Shown here piece after piece: positions 34,291 to 42,776 of a stretch of DNA of 64,000 nucleotides. Below the pieces are notes generated by a model. That model did not search any database. It saw only the letters and a program-made list of their open reading frames with translations, and was not told the origin of the DNA. Source of the DNA: Terrabacter tumescens (GTDB taxonomy: Bacteria > Actinomycetota > Actinomycetes > Actinomycetales > Dermatophilaceae). The position numbers and the translations under genes were made by a program. Position 1 is the first letter of the stretch. The number at the start of each line of letters is the position of its first letter. Where the stretch lies: the NCBI RefSeq assembly GCF_014646815.1, contig NZ_BMNZ01000002.1, positions 496,001 to 560,000 on the forward strand, written 5' to 3'.

Positions 34291-35469
34291 ATGTCCACAG
34301 TCCCCGGTCTCGAGGCCGCCCTGACGGCCTTCGAGGACCCCGCGGCCAAGGCACGGGACCTGCTGCGCCTGCACCGCACGTGGGCGCACACGCACGAGGT
34401 GCCGCCCGGCGCCCGCGGCGTCGTCGCCCGGTCGTGGCTGCGGCAGACCCCCGAGGGCGACAAGACCTCCACCCCGATCTCCGACGACGCGCTGATGGCC
34501 CGCCGGGAGCGCTCGCGGCTGCTCGGCTCGGTCGTGCCGGTCCTCAAGGAGCGCCTCCTGCCGCTCGCGCACGAGGCCGGCAACGAGCTCGTCATCAGCG
34601 ACGACGAGGGCTACCCGCTCTGGATGTTCGGCCCGTCGCCGATCCGGCGGCGCAGCGACGGCCTCGGCTTCGTCGAGGGCGCCCGCTGGCGCGAGGGCGA
34701 CGTCGGCACCAACTCGCTCGGCACCGCGATGGAGGAGCGCCGCCCGGTCCAGATCTTCGGTCCGGAGCACGCGCGCGAGGACCAGCACGCGTGGGTGTGC
34801 ACGAGCGCGCCGATCCTCGACCGCCGGGCGCGCACGCCGCTCGGTGTGGTCACCCTGAGCGGCGCCTTCCGCACCGCGCACCCGCACACCCTGATGCTCG
34901 TGACCATGGCCGTGCGCGAGGCCGTCGACACCCTCGCCGGACAGCACGAGCGTGACCTCCGCCGGGTCGCCCGCACCAGCGAGTCGTATGCCGGGTCGGG
35001 GCGTTTCGTCGTCGTCGACCGTCACGGGTGGGTGGCCCGGGCCGAGGGCTACGGCGTCGGCGAGCGCGTCTGGGTGCCGGGCAGCCTGCGGGCCGGCACC
35101 GTGTGGGTGCCCGAGATCGGTCAGGTCCGCGCCGAGGAGATCGCCGGCGGATGGGTGCTGCACGAGGCGGTCAGAGCCCCGGCGACGGTCGAGGTGGTGC
35201 GGCGCCCGAGCCCGCGCGTGCTCGTCACGACGGCCGGCTCGAGCGTCGAGATCGCCCTCAGCGAGCGGCACGCCGAGATCGTCGCCCTGCTCGCGGAGCA
35301 CCCCGGCGGCCTCGACACCGCTGCCCTGATGGGCCTGCTCGACGGCGCCACCACCCCGGTCACGATCCGCGCCGAGATGTCGCGTCTGCGCAAGCGGCTC
35401 GGTGGCCTCATCGAGAGCCGGCCCTACCGGCTCACCGCGCGCGCGACGGTGCGACCCGACGCGGGCTGA
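34291..35469 (+). CDS. GAF-domain transcriptional regulator
   Basis: 392 aa from the ATG at 34291 (AAAGG seven bases before). N-terminal SRSWLRQ-type helix, GAF-like sensor (NELVISDDEGYPLWMFGP; GTNSLGTAMEERRPVQIFGP; WVCTSAPILDRRART), then a C-terminal winged helix (ALSERHAEIVALLAEHPGGL; VTIRAEMSRLRKRLGGLIES). Looks like the sensor half of AcoR-type activators without an AAA+ sigma-54 domain. The flavin monooxygenase 113 bp downstream is the probable target. Confidence 0.85.
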   Translation: MSTVPGLEAALTAFEDPAAKARDLLRLHRTWAHTHEVPPGARGVVARSWLRQTPEGDKTSTPISDDALMARRERSRLLGSVVPVLKERLLPLAHEAGNELVISDDEGYPLWMFGPSPIRRRSDGLGFVEGARWREGDVGTNSLGTAMEERRPVQIFGPEHAREDQHAWVCTSAPILDRRARTPLGVVTLSGAFRTAHPHTLMLVTMAVREAVDTLAGQHERDLRRVARTSESYAGSGRFVVVDRHGWVARAEGYGVGERVWVPGSLRAGTVWVPEIGQVRAEEIAGGWVLHEAVRAPATVEVVRRPSPRVLVTTAGSSVEIALSERHAEIVALLAEHPGGLDTAALMGLLDGATTPVTIRAEMSRLRKRLGGLIESRPYRLTARATVRPDAG

Positions 35470-35496
35470 GCATCCGGCATACGCCACCGGTCGACG

Positions 35497-35512
35497 TGCA
35501 ACGTTCTGCAAC
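35497..35512. promoter_or_regulatory. Direct repeat TGCAAC, one helical turn apart
   Basis: TGCAAC at 35497-35502 and 35507-35512, 10 bp apart, in the intergenic region before the monooxygenase. Candidate binding site of the upstream GAF regulator (inference). Confidence 0.45.
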
Positions 35513-35582
35513 CCTGTCCGGCGACCCCGCGCGCTCCTACCGTCGGCTCCACGACCCCACCACGTGGACAAAGGAGTTGGCG

Positions 35583-37364
35583 ATGGGTGAGCAGCTGACG
35601 GCGAGCGAGTGGCTCGGACGGTTCTCGGAGGCGCTGGCCTCCGGCGAGGCGGAGCGGGTGACCGGCCTCTTCGGTGACGAGTGCTACTGGCGCGACCTGA
35701 CGAGCATGACGTGGAACCTGCACACGGCCGAGGGTCGGGAGCAGATCGGCGACATGCTGGCCGGCGTCGAGCCGGGCGCCTGGCCGACCGACATCGAGCC
35801 GACGAGCGAGTCCGAGGCCGACGGCGTCCACGAGGCGTGGTTCACCTTCGGCAACGCCACGTTCACCGGCAAGGGGCTCGTGCGCGTCCGCGACGGCAGG
35901 GCGTGGACGCTGCTGACGAGCGCGCAGGCGCTCAAGGACCACCCGGAGCCCTCCGGAGCGCGCCGCCCGCGCGGCGCCGAGCACGGCGTCAACGTCTCGA
36001 CCGAGAACTGGCTCGACAAGCGGCAGCAGCAGGTCGAGTCCTACGGCGTCGACGCCGAGCCCTACGTCCTCGTCGTCGGCGGCGGCCAGGGCGGCATCGG
36101 CCTCGCGGCCCGGTTGAAGCGCCTCGGCGTGCCGACGCTCGTCATCGACAAGTACCCGCGACCCGGCGACCAGTGGCGCAGCCGCTACCACTCGCTCTGC
36201 CTGCACGACCCGGTCTGGTACGACCATATGCCCTACCTGCCCTTCCCCGACCACTGGCCGGTCTTCACGCCCAAGGACAAGATGGGTGACTGGCTCGAGA
36301 GCTACACCACGATCATGGAGCTCGACTACTGGAGCAACAGCGAGGCGACGTCGGCGAACTTCGACGAGGCCACCGGAGCATGGACGGTCCACGTGACCCG
36401 CGAGGGCCGTGAGATCGTGCTCCACCCCGCGCAGCTCGTCCTCGCCACCGGCATGAGCGGCATCGCCAACGTGCCGACGCTGCCCGGGCAGGACGTCTTC
36501 CAGGGCGACCAGCACCACAGCAGCAAGCACCCGGGCGGTGCGCGCTACGCCGGCAAGAAGGTCGTCGTCATCGGGTCGAACAACTCGGCCCACGACATCT
36601 GTGCCGACCTGTGGCAGAACGGTGCCGAGCCGATCATGCTCCAGCGGTCGAGCACCCACATCGTCCGGTCCGACTCGCTCATGGACACGGTCCTCGGCCC
36701 GCTCTACTCCGAGGAGGCCGTCGCCAACGGGATCGACCACGACACAGCGGATCTCGTCTTCGCCTCGATCCCCTACAAGATCCTCGCCGACTTCCAGCGG
36801 CCCGCCTTCGACGCGATCCGCGAGCAGGACAAGGACTTCTACGCCGCGCTCGAGGCGGCCGGCTTCGACCTCGACTTCGGCGACGACGACTCGGGCCTCT
36901 TCCTCAAGTACCTCCGGCGCGGCTCGGGCTACTACATCGACATCGGCGCGTCCGAGCTCGTCGCCAAGGGTGCGATCCGGCTCGTGCGCGGGCAGGTCGA
37001 CCACCTGACCGAGCACGCCGTCGTGCTCGCGGACGGCACGGAGCTCGAGGCCGACGCCGTCGTCTACGCCACCGGCTACGGCTCGATGAACGGCTGGGCG
37101 GCCCGGCTCATCAGCCAGGACGTCGCCGACGCGGTCGGCAGGTGCTGGGGCCTGGGCTCCGACACGACGAAGGACCCCGGGCCGTGGGAGGGCGAACTGC
37201 GCAACATGTGGAAGCCCACCCGCCAGGACAACCTGTGGTTCCACGGCGGCAACCTGCACCAGTCGCGGCACTACTCGCGCTACCTCGCCCTGCAGCTCAA
37301 GGCGCGCCTGGAGGGCATCGACACCCCGGTCTACGCCCTCGCCGAGACCCACCACCTCGCCTGA
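35583..37364 (+). CDS. Flavin-containing monooxygenase with N-terminal SnoaL-like domain
   Basis: 593 aa; ATG after AAAGGAG. Residues 1-125 form a SnoaL/NTF2-like domain (WLGRFSEALASGEAERVTGL, DECYWRDLTSMTW); from about 160 a class B flavoprotein monooxygenase: FAD motif VLVVGGGQGGIGLAARLK, NADPH motif VVIGSNNSAHDICADL, and the ATG motif VVYATGYGS. Likely uses NADPH and O2 to oxidise a small organic substrate. The hairpin at 37407 follows. Confidence 0.88.
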   Translation: MGEQLTASEWLGRFSEALASGEAERVTGLFGDECYWRDLTSMTWNLHTAEGREQIGDMLAGVEPGAWPTDIEPTSESEADGVHEAWFTFGNATFTGKGLVRVRDGRAWTLLTSAQALKDHPEPSGARRPRGAEHGVNVSTENWLDKRQQQVESYGVDAEPYVLVVGGGQGGIGLAARLKRLGVPTLVIDKYPRPGDQWRSRYHSLCLHDPVWYDHMPYLPFPDHWPVFTPKDKMGDWLESYTTIMELDYWSNSEATSANFDEATGAWTVHVTREGREIVLHPAQLVLATGMSGIANVPTLPGQDVFQGDQHHSSKHPGGARYAGKKVVVIGSNNSAHDICADLWQNGAEPIMLQRSSTHIVRSDSLMDTVLGPLYSEEAVANGIDHDTADLVFASIPYKILADFQRPAFDAIREQDKDFYAALEAAGFDLDFGDDDSGLFLKYLRRGSGYYIDIGASELVAKGAIRLVRGQVDHLTEHAVVLADGTELEADAVVYATGYGSMNGWAARLISQDVADAVGRCWGLGSDTTKDPGPWEGELRNMWKPTRQDNLWFHGGNLHQSRHYSRYLALQLKARLEGIDTPVYALAETHHLA

Positions 37365-37406
37365 CCACCCGGGCTGACCATTGGGTCAAGCGCGCGGCAG
37401 CGGCGT

Positions 37407-37452
37407 CGGGAAGTGAGCACTCGACGGACTCTTGTCGAGTGCTCACTTCCCG
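37407..37452. terminator. Perfect 19-bp stem hairpin after the monooxygenase
   Basis: CGGGAAGTGAGCACTCGAC (37407-37425) pairs perfectly with 37434-37452, 8-nt loop. It lies 43 bp after the stop codon. No U-run. Longer and more perfect than a normal terminator; could also be a protein-binding palindrome. Confidence 0.75.
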
Positions 37453-37511
37453 GAGGCTTCCTGAGTGAAGTCTGTGAGGTTCATGCCAGTTGCCGGGGAA
37501 CGCAGAAGTGC

Positions 37512-37568
37512 CGGGTGCTGCGGCACCCGTAGGGGGGTGGGCGGGACTAGCGTCGTGCCGCCCACCCC
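37512..37568. promoter_or_regulatory. Two consecutive leader hairpins before the phosphatase
   Basis: CGGGTGC-TGCG-GCACCCG (37512-37529), then an 11-bp perfect stem GGGGTGGGCGG (37534-37544) with CCGCCCACCCC (37558-37568). They occupy most of the leader of the phosphatase gene (ATG 37600). Could be attenuator or regulator sites; no riboswitch family recognised. Confidence 0.5.
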
Positions 37569-37599
37569 GCACTCCTGACGCAACCCCGAGGTGAAACCC

Positions 37600-39237
37600 A
37601 TGAGGCGTCCCACCCTCCGAAGCGCCGGACTCGCCGTCACGGCCGCCGGCTCGATCATCGGCTCGCTGGTCGTGGCCGGCGCTGCCCCCGCGCTCGCCGA
37701 CGGCGACGCCGGTGGCCGGCACGACCAGACCCTGGCCCCGCGCACGCAGTTCGTCATGGCGGCCGACGGCTCGAGCGGCGCACGCCCCGACGGCGGCGGC
37801 ATCCCCAACATCGACTCGGTCAAGAAGACGATCTACAGCTACTACGGCGACCCCGGCACGGGCCACGCCGACCGCACGAGCTCGCCCTACATCTCGGAGA
37901 TGCGCTCGATCACCACCGGGCTGCGCACGTCGCTCGCCCGCACGTATGCCGCGGCCGAGCGGCAGGGCAAGAAGCCGGCCATCGTGCTCGATGCCGACGA
38001 CACCACGCTCTGGACCTACGACATGGAGGTCGCGGACATGAAGTTCGTCTTCGACCCGGTCCGCCAGGACTACTGGGTGCAGAACAAGCTCTTCCCGGCC
38101 ACCCCGAGCATGGTCGCCCTCGTCAACGAGGCCGACGCGATGGGCTTCACGATCTTCGGCCTGACCGGTCGCGGCGCCTCCCAGAAGGACGCGACGATCG
38201 GCAACCTCAAGGACGTCGGCTACAACGCCTTCACGCCCGACCACTACTTCACCAAGTGGGCCGGGTCGACGCCTCCCGCCTACATCACGTGCGCCACGGT
38301 GAAGTGCACGACGGTGGAGTACAAGGCCGGCACGCGCAAGCACATCGAGCAGGACCTCGGCTACGACATCGTCCTCAACATCGGCGACCAGTGGTCCGAC
38401 CTCCAGGGCGGCCACGCCGACCGCAACGTCAAGCTGCCCAACCCGACCTACTACCTTCCCTCGCCCGACCTGCCCGGGATGAAGGAGCCGTCGCTGACGC
38501 CGCGGACCCACTTCACGATGAAGCCCGACGGCTCGAGCGGCCTGACGCAGAGCGGTGAGGGCATCCCCAACATCGACTCGGTCAAGAAGACGATCGCCAC
38601 CTACTACGGCGACCCCGGCACCGGCATCGCCGACAAGTCGAGCTCGCCCTACATCACCGAGCTCGCCGCGCTCGAGCGGCGCAACACCCAGCGCCTCACG
38701 AGCGAGTGCCGGCAGGGCGTCGCCCGGGGCACGAAGCCGGCGGTGGTCTTCGACGCCGACGACACGACCCTGTGGACCTACGACATGGAGGTCGCGGACA
38801 TGAAGTTCGTCTTCAACCCGACCCGCCAGGACTACTGGGTGCAGAACAAGCTCTTCCCGGCGACCCCCGGGATGCCATCTCTCGTCAAGGCGGTCGCGGA
38901 CTCGGGCTGCACCGTCATCGGCCTCACCGGCCGCAACAACGGCCAGAAGGACGCGACGCTCGCCAACCTCCACGAGCAGGGCTACCCGCAGTTCACGAGC
39001 GACCTCTACTTCACGAAGTGGCGCTCGAGCGAGCAGCCGCCGGTCTGGATGCAGGGCCAGTGCAAGGCCTACCCGACGTGCACGACGATCGAGTACAAGT
39101 CGGCGACCCGCGCGCACGTCGAGAAGGACCTCGGCTACGACGTCGTCGCCAACCTCGGCGACCAGTACAGCGATCTCATCGGCGGCCACGCCGACCGTGC
39201 GGTCAAGCTGCCGAACCCGACGTACTACCTGCCCTGA
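37600..39237 (+). CDS. Secreted HAD acid phosphatase with two tandem domains
   Basis: 545 aa; ATG with GAGGTGA upstream. Signal peptide 1-34. Two copies of an acid-phosphatase (HAD, class B-like) domain: DADDTTLWTYD at about 131 and again at about 385, each followed by FPATP and a GLTGR motif, and each ending HADR..VKLPNPTYYLP. Copies are offset by 254 residues. Cysteines in each copy suggest disulphides. Probably releases phosphate from organic phosphates outside the cell. A GTATGCC motif copy lies at 37944. Confidence 0.9.
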   Translation: MRRPTLRSAGLAVTAAGSIIGSLVVAGAAPALADGDAGGRHDQTLAPRTQFVMAADGSSGARPDGGGIPNIDSVKKTIYSYYGDPGTGHADRTSSPYISEMRSITTGLRTSLARTYAAAERQGKKPAIVLDADDTTLWTYDMEVADMKFVFDPVRQDYWVQNKLFPATPSMVALVNEADAMGFTIFGLTGRGASQKDATIGNLKDVGYNAFTPDHYFTKWAGSTPPAYITCATVKCTTVEYKAGTRKHIEQDLGYDIVLNIGDQWSDLQGGHADRNVKLPNPTYYLPSPDLPGMKEPSLTPRTHFTMKPDGSSGLTQSGEGIPNIDSVKKTIATYYGDPGTGIADKSSSPYITELAALERRNTQRLTSECRQGVARGTKPAVVFDADDTTLWTYDMEVADMKFVFNPTRQDYWVQNKLFPATPGMPSLVKAVADSGCTVIGLTGRNNGQKDATLANLHEQGYPQFTSDLYFTKWRSSEQPPVWMQGQCKAYPTCTTIEYKSATRAHVEKDLGYDVVANLGDQYSDLIGGHADRAVKLPNPTYYLP

Positions 39238-39252
39238 CGCACACCACCACGT

Positions 39253-39295
39253 CGTATGCCGTCACTCCCGTCGCGGACGGGGGTGGCGGCATACG
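39253..39295 (+). terminator. Terminator built from two inverted CGGCATAC motifs
   Basis: 20-bp stem (39253-39272 with 39276-39295) including two G-U pairs and a 3-nt loop, 15 bp after the phosphatase stop. The outer ends of the stem are the dispersed motif in opposite orientations (GTATGCCG at 39254, CGGCATAC at 39287). Confidence 0.85.
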
Positions 39296-39335
39296 TCATG
39301 CTGGGTGTGCGAACCGCCTTGTGACGCAGTGACTC

Positions 39336-40133
39336 TCAGCGCTCTTCGTCGTGCGCGACGAGCGGGACGAGGTCGGCGACGGAGTCGACGATGCGGCTCG
39401 GACGGTAGGGGAAGTGCTCGACCTGCTGGCGGCTCGTCGACCCGGTGAGGACGAGGACGGTGCGCAGGCCGGCCTCGAGGCCGCTGATGATGTCGGTGTC
39501 CATGCGGTCGCCGACCATGATCGTCGTCTCGGAGTGCGCGTCGAGGCGGTTGAGCGCGCTGCGCATCATGAGCGGGTTGGGCTTGCCGATGTAGTACGGC
39601 TGGCGCCCGGTCGCGGTCGAGATGAGTGCCGCGACCGAACCGGTGGCCGGCAGCGTGCCGGCAGGGCTCGGCCCGCTCGGGTCGGGGTTGGTCGCGATGA
39701 AGCGGGCGCCCTTCTCGATCAAGCGGATCGCCCGGGTGATGGCCTCGAAGGAGTAGGTGCGCGTCTCACCGAGCACGACGTAGTCGGGGTCGCGGTCGGT
39801 CATGACGTAGCCGACGTCGTGCATCGCCGTCGTCAGGCCGGCCTCGCCGACGACGTAGGCCGAGCCGCCGGGGCGCTGCTCGGCGAGGAACTGTGCCGTG
39901 GCGAGGGCCGAGGTCCAGATGGCCCGCTCCGGCACGTCGATCCCACTCATCAGCAGGCGCGCCCGCAGGTCGCGGGGCGTGAAGATCGAGTTGTTCGTCA
40001 GGACGAGGAAGGCCCTGCCGGACTGTTCGAGCGCGGTGATGAACTCGGCGGCTCCGGGGATCGCGTCCTCCTCGTGCACGAGGACGCCGTCCATGTCGGT
40101 GAGCCAGGTCTCGACGGGCCGGTGATCGGTCAT
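39336..40133 (-). CDS. HAD-IIA family (NagD-like) phosphatase
   Basis: 265 aa from the ATG at 40133, supported by CACAAT seven bases upstream; an ATG at 40142 adds three residues. DxD nucleophile LTDMDGVLVHE at residues 10-20, LTNNSIFTPRDL, cap domain, Lys in YIGKPNPLMM and MVGDRMDTDI. Cytosolic phosphatase for nucleotide or sugar phosphates. Confidence 0.92.
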   Translation of the reverse strand: MTDHRPVETWLTDMDGVLVHEEDAIPGAAEFITALEQSGRAFLVLTNNSIFTPRDLRARLLMSGIDVPERAIWTSALATAQFLAEQRPGGSAYVVGEAGLTTAMHDVGYVMTDRDPDYVVLGETRTYSFEAITRAIRLIEKGARFIATNPDPSGPSPAGTLPATGSVAALISTATGRQPYYIGKPNPLMMRSALNRLDAHSETTIMVGDRMDTDIISGLEAGLRTVLVLTGSTSRQQVEHFPYRPSRIVDSVADLVPLVAHDEER

Positions 40134-40259
40134 GGACCCCATTGTGGTGGGTCGGACAGTGGCCGTGCTGACCCCAGCTCCGCTCGGTGGCTCCGGAGCG
40201 CTCCGGCGCCACTGACCGGGCGCCCCTCCGACGAGCCGTTCCGGCGCTACCGTCGGGGC

Positions 40260-40631
40260 ATGGGACTCGTCCAGATCGCCCAGCACGCCGACGACCTCGG
40301 CCGGGCCACCGCCTTCTACCGTGACCTGCTCGGCGCCGAGCCACTCGCGACCTACGACCCGCCGGGCCTCGTCTTCTTCGACCTCGGCGGCGTCCGGCTG
40401 CTGCTCGAGCAGGGCGCGCCGAGTGCCCTGCACTACCTCGGGGTCGACGACCTCGACGCCACCGTCGAGCGGCTGCGCGCCGCCGGCGTCGAGGTGCGCA
40501 GCGAGCCGCACGTCATCTTCGGGCACGACGACGACACCCTGGGGCCGGCCGGCACCGACGAGTGGATGGCCTTCGCCGTCGACTCCGAGGGCAACCTCGT
40601 CGGGCTCGTCGAGCAGCGTCCCCGCAGCTAG
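40260..40631 (+). CDS. VOC/glyoxalase-fold protein
   Basis: 123 aa; TACCGT six bases before the ATG. Paired beta-alpha-beta-beta-beta modules: IAQHADDLGRATAFYRDLLG, LHYLGVDDLDATVERLRAAG, and WMAFAVDSEGNLVGLVEQ with the usual terminal Glu. Substrate unknown. Confidence 0.88.
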   Translation: MGLVQIAQHADDLGRATAFYRDLLGAEPLATYDPPGLVFFDLGGVRLLLEQGAPSALHYLGVDDLDATVERLRAAGVEVRSEPHVIFGHDDDTLGPAGTDEWMAFAVDSEGNLVGLVEQRPRS

Positions 40632-40652
40632 ACGAAGAGGCGTCGACCGGGC

Positions 40653-40679
40653 TGTCGATCCGGCGGGTCGGCGTTCGTG
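40653..40679 (+). promoter_or_regulatory. Candidate ECF42 promoter
   Basis: TGTCGA (40653-40658), 17 bp, CGTG (40676-40679), upstream of the DGPF/sigma pair. Matches the TGTCGA/CG(A/T)C pattern known for ECF42 sigma factors except for the last base. Confidence 0.55.
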
Positions 40680-40747
40680 TAGACGGTGAAGGGCGCACGC
40701 AGGGTGTGCCCCGACCAGCCGGTGACCGCTGGCAGGAGGAGACCACC

Positions 40748-41128
40748 ATGAAGACCTACCTCATCAGCCTGTTCTCGCCCGACGGCCCGCCACCCGCAGA
40801 GGTCGACCTCGGCCGCATCATGGCCGACCTTGAGGTCGTCAACGCCGAGATCCGCGCGGCCGGCAGCTGGGTGTTCGCGGGCGGCCTGGCTGACCAGGCC
40901 AGCGCGACGACGATCCGCAGGAGCGACAATGTCGCCGACGCCGTGCTCACCGACGGGCCGTTCATCGAGGCCAAGGAGCACCTGGGCGGGCTCACCGTCG
41001 TGCGGTCCGACGACTACGACGTCGTGCTCGGCTGGGCCGAGCGGATCGCCGGGGCCACCGGCCTGCCCGTCGAGGTGCGGCCCTTCGTCGACCAGGACGA
41101 CCCGGGCCAGGTCCCGACCGACCGCTGA
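40748..41128 (+). CDS. YCII/DGPF-domain protein (module 1)
   Basis: 126 aa; ATG after GGAGGAGACC. YciI-like fold with the LTDGPFIEAKEHLGG motif that names the DGPF family. Ends three bases before an ECF42-type sigma gene, its usual genomic partner. Function not established; a regulatory or signal-linked enzyme role is proposed for the family. Confidence 0.9.
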   Translation: MKTYLISLFSPDGPPPAEVDLGRIMADLEVVNAEIRAAGSWVFAGGLADQASATTIRRSDNVADAVLTDGPFIEAKEHLGGLTVVRSDDYDVVLGWAERIAGATGLPVEVRPFVDQDDPGQVPTDR

Positions 41129-41131
41129 CCG

Positions 41132-42394
41132 ATGACCGTCACGAGCGCGGACATCGCGCGCGTCTTCCGGGCCGAGCACGGGCGCGCGGTGTCCGTGCTC
41201 ATCCGGGCGCTCGGCGACATCGACCTCGCCGAGGATGCCGTGCAGGACGCCTTCACCGTGGCCGTCGAGCGCTGGCCCCGGGACGGTATGCCGCCCAGCC
41301 CCGCCGGCTGGATCATCACGACCGCTCGTCGCCGGGCCATCGACCGCCTGCGGCGGGAGTCCACCCGGGAGGCCCGCCAGGCGGAGTCGGTGGCGCTCCA
41401 CGCAGCTGACCCCGTCGACCCCGCCGACGGGCGGGACGAGGAGGGACCCGTGAAGGACGAACGTCTGCGGCTCGTCTTCACCTGCTGCCACCCCGCCCTC
41501 TCCCGGGAGGCGCAGGTGGCGCTGACGCTGCGGCTGCTCGGCGGCCTCACCACCGCGGAGATCGCCCACGCCTATCTCGTGCCGGAGCCCACGATGGCGC
41601 AGCGGATCGTGCGTGCCAAGAGCAAGATCCGCACGGCCGGCATCCCCTACCGGGTGCCGCGCGACGAGGACCTCCCGGCCCGTCTGGCGTCGGTGCTGTC
41701 GGTGCTCTATCTCGTGTTCACCGAGGGCCACACGGCCTCCGTCGGCGACGACCTCGACCGCCCCGACCTCGCGGCCGAGGCGATCCGGCTCGCCCGTCAG
41801 CTCGTGGAGCTCATGCCCGACGAGCCGGAGGCCGTGGGGCTGCTCGCCCTCATGCTGCTCACCCAGGCCCGGCGCCCTGCCCGCACCGACGCGGTCGGCG
41901 ACCTCGTCCTCCTGGCCGACCAGGACCGGTCGCTCTGGGACCCCACCCTCCTCGCCGAGGGGCATGCCCTCGTGCGGGCGTGCTTGCGCCGCAACGCCCC
42001 CGGGCCCTACCAGCTGCAGGCCGCGATCAACGCCGTGCACACCGACGCCACCGACGCGGCTCACACGGACTGGTCGCAGGTCGTCGCGCTCTACGACCAG
42101 CTGCTGGGCCTCGCGCCGACCGACGTCGTGCGGCTGAACCGGGCCGTCGCCGTGGCCGAGCTCGACGGGCCCGACGTGGCACTGGGCCTGCTCGACGGCC
42201 TCGACCTCACGGCATACGCCCCCTTCCACGTGGTGCGGGCGGAGCTGCTCGAGCGGCTGGGACGGCGGGCGGAGTCGACGACCGCGTGGGAGCGTGCAGC
42301 GCAGCTCAGCGACAACGCGGCCCAGGCCCGCCACCTGCGCGCCCGCGCCGCGGCCGCCGATGAGGGACAGCAGGACCCGGGCCGAGCGACCTGA
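41132..42394 (+). CDS. ECF42-type sigma factor with C-terminal helical extension (module 1)
   Basis: 420 aa. Sigma region 2 (GDIDLAEDAVQDAFTVAVER) and region 4 (LTLRLLGGLTTAEIAHAYLV), then a ~220-residue TPR-like/DUF6596 extension (YLVFTEGHTAS, LMPDEPEAVGLLALMLL, AAINAVH). ECF42 factors have no anti-sigma; the extension is thought to control activity. A second module lies at 52855-54615. Motif copies at 41286 and 42211. Confidence 0.92.
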   Translation: MTVTSADIARVFRAEHGRAVSVLIRALGDIDLAEDAVQDAFTVAVERWPRDGMPPSPAGWIITTARRRAIDRLRRESTREARQAESVALHAADPVDPADGRDEEGPVKDERLRLVFTCCHPALSREAQVALTLRLLGGLTTAEIAHAYLVPEPTMAQRIVRAKSKIRTAGIPYRVPRDEDLPARLASVLSVLYLVFTEGHTASVGDDLDRPDLAAEAIRLARQLVELMPDEPEAVGLLALMLLTQARRPARTDAVGDLVLLADQDRSLWDPTLLAEGHALVRACLRRNAPGPYQLQAAINAVHTDATDAAHTDWSQVVALYDQLLGLAPTDVVRLNRAVAVAELDGPDVALGLLDGLDLTAYAPFHVVRAELLERLGRRAESTTAWERAAQLSDNAAQARHLRARAAAADEGQQDPGRAT

Positions 42395-42404
42395 CCTTCG
42401 GCCC

Positions 42405-42764
42405 TCAACCGAAGCGGATCTCCCTGCCGCGCAACGACTGCATGCGCTCCTGGGCGGCGCCCTCGCGCGGGCTGAGCGGCTCGCCGTTGGCGTCGTTGCC
42501 GATGAGCCACACCAGGCCCCGGTGCGACCGGCCGTCGGCGGGGGAGTGCTCGTCCCGGACGAGGGCGACGGCGTAGAGACCCGAGTCCCCGACCTCGTGC
42601 TGCGCCCACTGGGCCACCTCGAGGAGGTCCGCGTCGTGGACGTCGTAGGTCCACGTCGTCCACGAGCTCTCGGGGAGCTCGCCGCCCCTGAAGAGGTAGA
42701 CCCGGTAGACGGGCTCGTTGTCCTCCCACGAGCTGTCCCGCTCGTCGACCTCGTGCACGCGCAT
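42405..42764 (-). CDS. Hypothetical protein
   Basis: 119 aa; TAGCGT five bases upstream of the ATG. Acidic, soluble, Trp-rich (SSWTTWTYDVHDADLLEVAQWA) with a VWLIGNDANGEPLSP turn. Family not recognised. Lies between a sigma gene (convergent) and a Tat-exported protein gene. Confidence 0.72.
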   Translation of the reverse strand: MRVHEVDERDSSWEDNEPVYRVYLFRGGELPESSWTTWTYDVHDADLLEVAQWAQHEVGDSGLYAVALVRDEHSPADGRSHRGLVWLIGNDANGEPLSPREGAAQERMQSLRGREIRFG

Positions 42765-42776
42765 GGTGCACGCTAC

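Noticed and set aside
37369-37599. A mobile-element end (terminal inverted repeat) at the 19-bp palindrome
   Set aside because: The arms are only 8 nt apart and no transposase or target duplication is present.
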